From Bradyrhizobium sp. AUGA SZCCT0158 (lineage in GTDB: Bacteria > Pseudomonadota > Alphaproteobacteria > Rhizobiales > Xanthobacteraceae): DNA of 64,000 nucleotides. The position numbers and the translations under genes were made by a program. The notes beneath the pieces are model-generated. The model searched no databases, had not been told where the DNA came from, and worked only from the letters and a program-made list of their open reading frames with translations. Every line of letters begins with the position of its first letter. Positions within the stretch are counted from its first letter, which is position 1. Location of the stretch: assembly GCF_018130065.1 (NCBI RefSeq), contig NZ_JAFCME010000011.1, positions 1-64,000 of the forward strand, read 5' to 3'. Below are positions 53,518 through 60,543 of the stretch, one piece after another.

Positions 53518-54131
53518 GGGGTTGTCTCCAAAAAATCTGCCCCCCCGGGGAGATCCCATATTAGAATCCGCTCGCAAACATCGGCGGACTTGGACACCGT
53601 CATCAGTCGTCCAGACCGAGTTCGAACTGCGACAATCCAACGGCCCATCGCTAGAGGATCGGCGCGGGTGACTGTCCACACAAGTCCCATACAATCGGTA
53701 CGATCAGAAGGGCGTTCAGGATGGCAGCCGAAGACGTCTAAAGCCGACCAACCTAACCCCGCTGCCTGTTCGCCCCATAGTTCTAGAAGGCGCTGGGCAG
53801 CATCCTGGAGCTGCAGCCAATGGTTTGGATTGATGGCACCAGGACGAGTCCTAACGCGCATGCGCTCGAGACCGTCGATCCAGTCCGCTGGGACCCGCCA
53901 CCGAACAAAGTGGGTCCGGTTCCGACCTATAAGGTCCGGGCGACCGTAAGAAAGCGATCCCGTCGGCTTCGCGATGCTTGCGGTGACGCCACCTAAAGTA
54001 CCTAAACCACCTAAAGTTACCTCTCGGCGATAAGCGGGTCTGGCCACTTTAGGTACTTTAGCCACTTTAGGGGCAGTCCCCTTCGGACCTGACACCGGTG
54101 CGTATGGATCGAACTTCTCGAAAGCGCCCAT
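53514..54131 (-). CDS. Hypothetical protein with N-terminal Pro-Lys-Val repeats
   Basis: A 205-residue protein beginning MGAFEKFDPYAPVSGPKG, then APKVAKVPKVARP repeats and TLGGLGTLGGV, whose DNA forms an inverted repeat. The C-terminal 120 residues (HFVRWRVPADWIDGLERMRV onward) are a compact domain without a recognised family. The ATG at 54131 lies one base after the DUF3987 stop; a start at 54161 is also possible. Its TGA overlaps the next gene. Confidence 0.65.
   Translation of the reverse strand: MGAFEKFDPYAPVSGPKGTAPKVAKVPKVARPAYRREVTLGGLGTLGGVTASIAKPTGSLSYGRPDLIGRNRTHFVRWRVPADWIDGLERMRVRTRPGAINPNHWLQLQDAAQRLLELWGEQAAGLGWSALDVFGCHPERPSDRTDCMGLVWTVTRADPLAMGRWIVAVRTRSGRLMTVSKSADVCERILIWDLPGGADFLETTP
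53993..54061. repeat. Inverted repeat inside a coding sequence
   Basis: CTAAAGTACCTAAA (53993-54006) and its reverse complement TTTAGGTACTTTAG (54048-54061) flank a 41-bp centre within the gene at 53514-54131. The flanking DNA contains further CACCTAAAG/CCACTTTAGG copies, so the peptide repeats Pro-Lys-Val and Thr-Leu-Gly-Gly are encoded by near-complementary DNA. Confidence 0.65.
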
Positions 54132-54132
54132 G

Positions 54133-55623
54133 CTAGCTGTTCCGTATGATACGCCAGACATCGCGGCGTGGCTCACCGCCAACGACAGCCCCGCCAGGCA
54201 ATTTCACCACCCAGGCATGGGTTTCGAGAATTCTGACAAGATGAAGGGCGGTTTCTCGACTTCCGATCGAATTGGGTCCTCGTTGATAAATGTCGGGCAA
54301 TGAGATGTTTGTCTCATTCCAGCTGTTGTGAAGCCAGTCGAGTAAACGGGCGGCATGCCGCAGGTCTGCGTCGATCCTGGCTCCCTGGAAGAGGCGCAAG
54401 GCTTCTCCGGCAAAATGCTGGGCCAACATGATGCCGCGGGCCATGAAATCCTGTGAAATTTCGTGAGCGTCAGGATTCTCGAAAATGGTCAAAACGCCGG
54501 CGAGGCGCCCTGCATGCTCCGGAAGCTTGTTGGCCAAGCCCGAGATCGGCTTCAACTCGCCGTTGGGCCCAATCTGCCGCTCGATATGGTCGGCAAAATT
54601 GTTCTGCAGAGTATGAGCGTCCGCGCTCAGACGCAGCACGCGCGGTTCCAGCTCATTCGCTTTGCCGACAGCAAGCGGCAACTGCCTTCTCAGGATCTCG
54701 TGCATGTGGTTCTCGTAGGCCATCATCTTCAGCCGAGAATCTGGCGAAGGGTCACGGGAAAAGCGCTGACCGGAACGAGAGTCGGGCGCGGTCACGAGAT
54801 ACCGGGAAAGCATTCCCTGATCCGCTAAGAGAGCATCAGAGAGCAGCAGGTTGGCTACGTCGGGCTGCACCATCAGGTGTGTCGAAAGACGCCGGCCGAC
54901 CAGAATGGTTACGCCGTCCTTGGCGCGAACCCGCTTGATTGGGTCTCCATCCCAGATGCTGGAATAGCCTGCGGCGCTGGCCAGCTTGTTCTCCGCCGAC
55001 ATGCCGTGGCCGCCGATAAACTGGCCTCCCTCCGAAGAAAAAATGCCAATGCTAGGCTGGCCAAGTTGTAACGCCAGGGTGAGGCCTTCAAACGTCGGTT
55101 CCGGGCATGTCAACATGGGCAGAAGCGGGCCGACGGGCCGCGGTCCGAGTCCATTCAGCGCATCACGAACCGCAGCGCGATTACCTTTATTCGATGTGAC
55201 CGCCTTCTTGCGAGCCGCTTCCCAGGCAATCATGTCGTTCTGAAAACGAGGCAATTCGGCCTGATAGATTTCTGCCAAATATGATTCGTGTTTACGAATT
55301 GGCGACAGCGCCATGCTGTCGGTCGCCGTCTTCCTTTCCCCGGAAGCGGCGATCGTCAGATAGAAATTCGAGAGCGGCTTTACCTGTCCGGTTGCCACTT
55401 CGACATCTGCGTGACCCTGAACAGTCAGGGTGGCGGCGGCCAGCACCGCCTGTCCGCACATCGCCAACGGCGACTGAACATGGTCATGAATGGCCAGCGC
55501 GGCCGAGCCCAGAACCTCGCCGAGAGCTTCGACAGGAAATGCGTCGGCTGGCACGACTTCGCGTACCAACGGCAACGGGCGTGGCCCCTGGAGTTCCTTG
55601 AGCACCGTGACGACCTCGGTCAT
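54133..55623 (-). CDS. DUF3987 (YfjI-like) protein, probable replication helicase-type
   Basis: A 496-residue DUF3987-family protein, common in phage-like and integrative elements and thought to be related to primase-helicase proteins. GERKTATDSMAL (about 94-105) stands where a P-loop-like GxGKT/S would be. EGGQFIGGHGM and later GRRLSTHLMVQPDV are typical family blocks. The start ATG 55623 overlaps the upstream stop (ATGA) and the stop abuts the next gene. It probably helps maintain or replicate the excised element. The family call is firm; the biochemistry is not known. Confidence 0.85.
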   Translation of the reverse strand: MTEVVTVLKELQGPRPLPLVREVVPADAFPVEALGEVLGSAALAIHDHVQSPLAMCGQAVLAAATLTVQGHADVEVATGQVKPLSNFYLTIAASGERKTATDSMALSPIRKHESYLAEIYQAELPRFQNDMIAWEAARKKAVTSNKGNRAAVRDALNGLGPRPVGPLLPMLTCPEPTFEGLTLALQLGQPSIGIFSSEGGQFIGGHGMSAENKLASAAGYSSIWDGDPIKRVRAKDGVTILVGRRLSTHLMVQPDVANLLLSDALLADQGMLSRYLVTAPDSRSGQRFSRDPSPDSRLKMMAYENHMHEILRRQLPLAVGKANELEPRVLRLSADAHTLQNNFADHIERQIGPNGELKPISGLANKLPEHAGRLAGVLTIFENPDAHEISQDFMARGIMLAQHFAGEALRLFQGARIDADLRHAARLLDWLHNSWNETNISLPDIYQRGPNSIGSRETALHLVRILETHAWVVKLPGGAVVGGEPRRDVWRIIRNS

Positions 55624-56231
55624 GTGCGCACCGCTTCCACGGTTTCCGGCCTGATCAATACCTTTTGCGACACGATGATCCTCGGCCCCGGGTTGACCGG
55701 AAGCACCTTCTCCAAGTCGCGCTGGTGTTCTTCATCTTCGGCAATGAGCAAGGGCACTCTTGCCAGCACAGTCCGAGCAAAATTGTCACGGACGATAACG
55801 ATCCCGCGGCGGCCGTTGCGAAGCCAGCCAATTGGCGAACGGAAGACGGGCAGGCCGGAGAAGAGGGGATTCGGATGGTGCACTTGGCGTTCGCCAAGCG
55901 CGAAAGCATGTCCAAACCAGGTCGCAAGGCGATCTGTCGTTGGGTGCCATGCCACGATGTCGATGAACCCAGCGTTGGATATCACCGCAAACGTGAAGGC
56001 GAGCTCGCCCGTCTCGTCGGCATCGTCGGCGAAGACGAAGAATTTTCGCTCGAACACCACGCGGTCAGCCAACACGGGCCAGGGGACGCCCAAGTTGGGC
56101 GCGCTGATTTTAAGTTTGGCAAAGCGATCGATTTCACGCTGAGTCAGACTACGCCCCTGAAGGTGTGCCAGACGGATCATGCGCTGGTGGTTGGGTGACA
56201 ATTTGCATGAAGCAGCCCCATTAACGCTCAT
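55620..56231 (-). CDS. Hypothetical protein preceding the DUF3987 gene
   Basis: A 203-residue protein with N-terminal basic helices (NHQRMIRLAHLQGRSLTQREID) and a central alpha/beta region (FVFADDADETGELAFTFAVI, DIVAWHPTTDRLATWFG). No domain recognised. Similar genes precede DUF3987 genes in other Rhizobiales islands (from memory). The ATG at 56231 has GGAG; it lies inside the last 11 bp of the previous gene, and its stop overlaps the DUF3987 start. Confidence 0.7.
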   Translation of the reverse strand: MSVNGAASCKLSPNHQRMIRLAHLQGRSLTQREIDRFAKLKISAPNLGVPWPVLADRVVFERKFFVFADDADETGELAFTFAVISNAGFIDIVAWHPTTDRLATWFGHAFALGERQVHHPNPLFSGLPVFRSPIGWLRNGRRGIVIVRDNFARTVLARVPLLIAEDEEHQRDLEKVLPVNPGPRIIVSQKVLIRPETVEAVRT

Positions 56232-56460
56232 CGTACAGCTCCAAAATTTCACCGCTGGCCAGCAAGGTCGAGTTCGTCTCCGTGAGGAACTGCAATTGTT
56301 GTTGCGATTTGTCCAATAAATGGCGTGACTCACGCCGTCGCGGAGTTTGCCAATCCGTAACGCTGGCCGCATGCACCCGACGCCGGCGATCGTACATGCC
56401 CGGCTGATGCAACAACGCGTCGCCACCAAAAACGTGTGCGTTCTGGACGCCTCGATTCAT
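56221..56460 (-). CDS. Small hypothetical protein of the coupled operon
   Basis: A 79-residue protein, basic in its first half (MYDRRRRVHAASVTDWQTPRRRE) with a helical Gln/Leu-rich second half (LLDKSQQQLQFLTETNSTLL). It starts at ATG 56460, overlapping the stop of the HTH gene by ATGA. No function is recognised; size and position suggest an accessory of the mobility module. Confidence 0.65.
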   Translation of the reverse strand: MNRGVQNAHVFGGDALLHQPGMYDRRRRVHAASVTDWQTPRRRESRHLLDKSQQQLQFLTETNSTLLASGEILELYDER

Positions 56461-56684
56461 TTAGCGGCCCCCAGTACAGGTAGACGACTTAACCACTCTT
56501 CTGCGTCATCAACAGTGATGATGGTGCGCTTCCCGATCTTGCGGGCGGGCAAACGCCCAGATTTGATTTCCTCGTAAGTCGTGGTTCGGCCAACGCCATA
56601 TCGTTGGGCAAACTCGACAACACTGAGGGCGCGCTGACGCGACCGGCGCTGCTGTTCTCGCTCTAAAATTCTGTTTGGAGTCAT
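56457..56684 (-). CDS. Helix-turn-helix excisionase/AlpA-like protein
   Basis: A 75-residue DNA-binding protein with a MerR/excisionase-type winged helix: LSVVEFAQRYGVGRTTTYEEIKSGRLPARKIGKRTIIT, in which YGVGRTTTYEEI is the helix-turn-helix and the following strand pair is the wing. Such proteins direct excision or activate island genes. The start is uncertain: ATG 56684 gives the conserved core, with longer frames to 56756. It is the first gene of the coupled operon and lies about 1.1 kb from the integrase. Confidence 0.8.
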   Translation of the reverse strand: MTPNRILEREQQRRSRQRALSVVEFAQRYGVGRTTTYEEIKSGRLPARKIGKRTIITVDDAEEWLSRLPVLGAAK

Positions 56685-56799
56685 ACGGCGTCCGCTGGTG
56701 CTAACCGGGATCTGTCCCGGAGCCACCCGCATTGCGGCGGATGACAGCGAAGTCATATGGAAACTAGAAGGTGTCTCGCACGTTTTTTCTGATGAGACT

Positions 56800-57801
56800 C
56801 TATTTCTTTGGCTTAAGATCGAGCTTTTCGGATGAATTCTTGATCTTTCGAGACGATTCTAGGTGTTTCTGGAATTCAACATCTTTCAGCCATCTCGCAG
56901 CGGTCGCACGGGAAATGACAAAATTCGGTACACTAGCCGTCAGGTTAACGAGGCGATTAATCGAAAGTGACTCGTCGAACTTCAGTTGCTGCCCGGCGAT
57001 CCAAGCGGCTCTTAATTTTGTTTCGCGAGATCTATATTCCTCATGCAAAACGCCCTTGAGGGCACCGAGTTGGTGTCTAATCAGGAGGATCAGAGAGGCT
57101 GGTAAGCGGATTTCTTCGTTGCTCCAGTCTGCCCCCTCAAGCATAAATGCGATCAAATAATTGACCATTGCGTCGGAAATTGCGGCACGTCGTTTTTGAA
57201 GCGCCCCGACACCAGCGATCTTGTTTCGGTTGACGATTCTCGCCATCAACATTAGGGAGAGCTCGTCCATGTCTGGCTCATCCCCGTCCATTGTGCCGGC
57301 GACTAGGCTAGGATCGATGCCGTACTGCTCACATTGTTTTTGGATGGCAAAGAGCGCGTCAATTCCCCCGGACATTCCTACCTGTATATCGACCTCTGAG
57401 AACGTCTGTCGGATTGTAAGATACTTTTCTATCGAGGGATCTTTATGAAAATCAACAGCAAGGGTTGCGAAATGGTTCAATCTCTCGTTGTCCCAATCCA
57501 ACCGTTTTTTTAAATCCTCAATCTTCTCGATCATTTCCTTGCGCTGTCGATAGAACGCTTCCTTAGTTTCAAGCGAAGGGAACGCATCATCCGCAGGCTC
57601 AATCGAGATGTCAGTCTCGAGGAATTGTTCAAAAATGGCTGTGTGCAGTCGCGGCTTAGCAATCCAGCTCAGCCGCGCCTTCCAAGCCGAATCGTTCCAT
57701 GCACGAAGAGTTTCCTCCGCGCTGTTCGTTGACGCTGCGTCCGGAGGGTCTGCGTCGGAGCTAACCCTGGTACGACGCTTCTGGGCTTTCTTCGATTTCA
57801 T
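56800..57801 (-). CDS. Hypothetical helical protein next to the integrase
   Basis: A 333-residue, highly charged, mostly helical protein (KEAFYRQRKEMIEKIEDLKK suggests a coiled coil near residues 80-100) with a C-terminal segment NLTASVPNFVISRATAARWL that may be a small helix-turn-helix. No family is recognised. The base composition is AT-richer than the integrase. It lies between the integrase and the HTH gene on the same strand. Confidence 0.65.
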   Translation of the reverse strand: MKSKKAQKRRTRVSSDADPPDAASTNSAEETLRAWNDSAWKARLSWIAKPRLHTAIFEQFLETDISIEPADDAFPSLETKEAFYRQRKEMIEKIEDLKKRLDWDNERLNHFATLAVDFHKDPSIEKYLTIRQTFSEVDIQVGMSGGIDALFAIQKQCEQYGIDPSLVAGTMDGDEPDMDELSLMLMARIVNRNKIAGVGALQKRRAAISDAMVNYLIAFMLEGADWSNEEIRLPASLILLIRHQLGALKGVLHEEYRSRETKLRAAWIAGQQLKFDESLSINRLVNLTASVPNFVISRATAARWLKDVEFQKHLESSRKIKNSSEKLDLKPKK

Positions 57802-57831
57802 ACGCGGAATTGCTGAATGTTGCAGGCCAGA

Positions 57832-59136
57832 CTAGGCGCGCCTCGCTGAACCAGGTGGGCGGAATGAGACCACAGTGTCGTTTGCTTGAAATCCGAGTAC
57901 CGGAAAGTTCGCACGGATGGTGTCTGCAACGTAGTTCGGCCCCAGATGAGCATAGTGCTTTTCGGTCATCCTGGTGTCGGCGTGGCCGAGCTGCGCGGCG
58001 ATCACCCCCATCTGCACCCCGGCCATGGCGAGGTGTGAACCGTGGGTATGCCGTAGGATGTGGAAGGTCACCGCTGGCTCTATGCCGGCGCGCTTGCTCG
58101 CCTCATCCAAAGGCCGCTTCTGGTGCGAAGCACCCCAACGCTCTTTGTCAGCGCGCAGGAATATATTGTCCGCAGGGCCTAGCTTGTCAGTCCACTTGGC
58201 GAACGACTGCTTTCCCTCATCAGTCAGCACAACGTGGCGGATCTTGCCCTTGCTGAGGCGAATGGCCAGCGTTCCGCTATCGCGGTTGAAATTGCCAGCT
58301 TTGAGGCGGGCGAGTTCGGAGTACCGGCAGCCGGTGAGGAGGGCTCCCTGCACCAGCTTCCCGAAATCTTCGGGGCAGGCCCGGACCAGCCGGCGCGCCT
58401 CCGCGGCGCTGAGATAGCGGACCACGGCCTCGTCGACCTTCTTGAACGGCTTCACCTTGCGCCAGGCGCTGTCGGAAGAAACCCGGTCGGCGTGGAAGGC
58501 GCGGTTGAGGGCGGCCTTGAGCATGGTCAGGATGCGGTTAGCGGTCGCCTTGCGGGCGCGGCGTGCGTCCTCGTCGTCGGGGGTTTCGCGGGTGGCGGGC
58601 TCGAGCGCCGTCAGCTTCTTGCGGACGCGCTTGGGCTGGGTGGCGAGCTTGTTGCGCCAGCGGTTGATGCGGTCAGTCGTCAGCTTTTCGACCTGGGTGG
58701 CGCCGAGGTCCGGCAGGATCCAGGCGTCGAACACATATTTTGCGCCCTGCAGCGCGGCCGGGCTCTTCTCGGCAGCGATCTCCGCCAGGTAATCCGTGAC
58801 GGCGTCCTTGACGGTATAGATGCCCTCGCGCAGCCGGCCCTCGGCGATCAGCCGCTGCCGCTCGCCCCAACGCCGCGCGTGGTCCTGCGCCTGCCAGTAG
58901 TCGAGCACTTTGACGCCGTCAGCGTCCAGCGTGTCGTCGGCGATGCCGAGCGCCTCGGTGGCGTAGACGCCGGCGCCGCGATAGCAGCGCGCCACCCAAG
59001 AGCCCGCGACCGAGCCGCGGTAATAGCCAAGCCGTAAACCTTTCGCGATTTTTGCGAAGTAGGGCGTACGACGAACACGCAATCGGACGCGCGCGGTTCT
59101 GGTTTCGAGGGAGGAATTGCGAGCGGTGCGGGCCAT
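57832..59136 (-). CDS. int: Island tyrosine integrase
   Basis: A 434-residue tyrosine recombinase. Catalytic residues are visible: Arg in TGCRYSELARLK, the HILRHTHGSHL box (His and Arg), His in LGHADTRMTEKHYAHL, and the nucleophilic Tyr in that same box. The N-terminal 100 residues include an Arg-rich arm-binding region. It starts 142 bp from attR, the normal position for an island integrase that recombines tRNA 3' ends. The ATG at 59136 has no good ribosome-binding site. The composition matches the host, suggesting long residence or a source related to it. Confidence 0.95.
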   Translation of the reverse strand: MARTARNSSLETRTARVRLRVRRTPYFAKIAKGLRLGYYRGSVAGSWVARCYRGAGVYATEALGIADDTLDADGVKVLDYWQAQDHARRWGERQRLIAEGRLREGIYTVKDAVTDYLAEIAAEKSPAALQGAKYVFDAWILPDLGATQVEKLTTDRINRWRNKLATQPKRVRKKLTALEPATRETPDDEDARRARKATANRILTMLKAALNRAFHADRVSSDSAWRKVKPFKKVDEAVVRYLSAAEARRLVRACPEDFGKLVQGALLTGCRYSELARLKAGNFNRDSGTLAIRLSKGKIRHVVLTDEGKQSFAKWTDKLGPADNIFLRADKERWGASHQKRPLDEASKRAGIEPAVTFHILRHTHGSHLAMAGVQMGVIAAQLGHADTRMTEKHYAHLGPNYVADTIRANFPVLGFQANDTVVSFRPPGSARRA

Positions 59137-59278
59137 TCAGGCGGGTCCCATTTCTTCAACTTTTCTCCAATAAACGGAGGAAAGTCGAGACGGACTCTAG
59201 CGGACGCATACGAACTAAGCAACTGATATTATTGCATTTGTAGACGTTCGCCAACGTCCGTCAAAGTCCACGTTACGC

Positions 59279-59325
59279 CCCTCTCAAGGCTGAAACAGGG
59301 GTTCGATTCCCCTAGGGAGCGCCAA
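59279..59325. repeat. attR: right 47-bp copy of the attachment site
   Basis: It is identical to 14518-14564: the 3' part of tRNA-Glu from the anticodon stem to CCA. The acceptor 5' half is missing, so this is not a functional tRNA but the scar of integration. It marks the island's right end. Confidence 0.95.
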
Positions 59326-59521
59326 ATTGCACGATCCTTCGCGAAATTTGCGATGGGAGTCCCGATCGAGCGTGCCAGCCCCTCGATCGACTGATCTTGC
59401 AAGCGATGGTGCGCAGGAGTCTTGCCCCTGGCGCGGTGGCTGTTTGCCATCTTAGAGGCCTTCGACTGCAAACGCGATTTGTCAATCTACCGGCGTCCAT
59501 TCGGCGCCGCACACGATCTGC

Positions 59522-60532
59522 TCATTCCCGCTCCATCATGTCGGCGATCGCCTTGATGCGGCTTCTGGCGTATTTCGGCAGGCCGGCGCTCAGCGAATCG
59601 CCGCTGTTGAAGGAGCTGTTGCCCATGAGCAGTTGCGCGGGCACGAGGTTTCGCAGAACGGGGGTCTTGCTGTATTCCCTTTGCTTGTTCAGCACGTCGT
59701 TTCTGACCACAATCAGGATGTAGACCGTCGCGATGGCGGCGTCCCGCTCAGTCGGATGTTGTTGCAGAATCGCAAGCAGCTTGCCGAACTGGATGACCTG
59801 GTTGACCCAAAAGATGTTCTGCTCGAGCCCGCCGGTGACTGTGGAGTCGAGCCCTGTCAGGCTCGGCAGTTCGGCAAGGTGCGGCTGCGTGACCAACCCG
59901 ATCTCACTCTGGAACTCGATGAAATCCGGAATGGGCCTTTTGCTCTCCTCGCGCAGCTTGTTGGCAAGCTGAATGCCCGCCGGAATTTTCCCTTCGAACA
60001 TGTAGCGGGACTGCACGCAGATCGCTTTCGTGTCCTCGCACCAGCGGCGATCCGGCGGACGGTTGTGCGCGGCGACGCCCGTGTCCCTGTTGGGAACAGC
60101 ATCGCCCGCCGTGATCGGCCGGTGCTTGACCGCCGGATCGATCTGCTCGAGGAACGCGACATTCGCATACCGCGACAGATCCAATGCCGCTGCCGGTCTT
60201 GGAAGGCGAAACCGCGCCTCTGCCTGGTAGACTGAGAGCGTCAGCTTCGTTTGCTGATTGAGCGTGGGCTCAACGAAGCTCGGGAAGAGCGAGAGGAAGC
60301 GCCGCTGCACCGGACGTGAGCGGGCCCAATCGTCGAAAGGAATGAGTCCCGTCGAGGAATCGGCGAGCTTGTCGTTGCGCTGGTCAGCGAAGATGACTGT
60401 GCGAGGTTTGATCTGTGCAATCGGAACGCTGGCGGCTGCGGGCACGTCCTCCAGCCGGAATTCCTGCGCGGCCGCGCCCGTGCATGTGGCGACGCAGGCG
60501 GCGATGAGGGCAGCGGCACGGTGCAGTCTCAT
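59522..60532 (-). CDS. Exported protein of unknown function
   Basis: A 336-residue protein with a signal peptide ending around AAAQ (about residue 23) and no membrane helix afterward, so probably periplasmic. The mature part has no recognised domain; NRPPDRRWCEDTKAICVQSRY contains its only Cys pair, possibly a disulfide. It lies directly downstream of the class A penicillin-binding protein (stop at 60544), so a cell-wall role is likely by context. ATG 60532 was chosen over a TTG at 60547 that would overlap the upstream stop. Confidence 0.7.
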   Translation of the reverse strand: MRLHRAAALIAACVATCTGAAAQEFRLEDVPAAASVPIAQIKPRTVIFADQRNDKLADSSTGLIPFDDWARSRPVQRRFLSLFPSFVEPTLNQQTKLTLSVYQAEARFRLPRPAAALDLSRYANVAFLEQIDPAVKHRPITAGDAVPNRDTGVAAHNRPPDRRWCEDTKAICVQSRYMFEGKIPAGIQLANKLREESKRPIPDFIEFQSEIGLVTQPHLAELPSLTGLDSTVTGGLEQNIFWVNQVIQFGKLLAILQQHPTERDAAIATVYILIVVRNDVLNKQREYSKTPVLRNLVPAQLLMGNSSFNSGDSLSAGLPKYARSRIKAIADMMERE

Positions 60533-60543
60533 GGCGTCAATGC

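Noticed and set aside
59279..59325. Second tRNA-Glu gene
   Set aside because: Only the 3' part is present; the 5' acceptor and D-arm are missing, so it is the attR scar.
14518..59325. CRISPR array or prophage within the island
   Set aside because: No regularly spaced repeats and no capsid, tail, portal or terminase genes were found.
14518..59325. Integrative conjugative element
   Set aside because: No relaxase, coupling protein or type IV secretion genes are visible.
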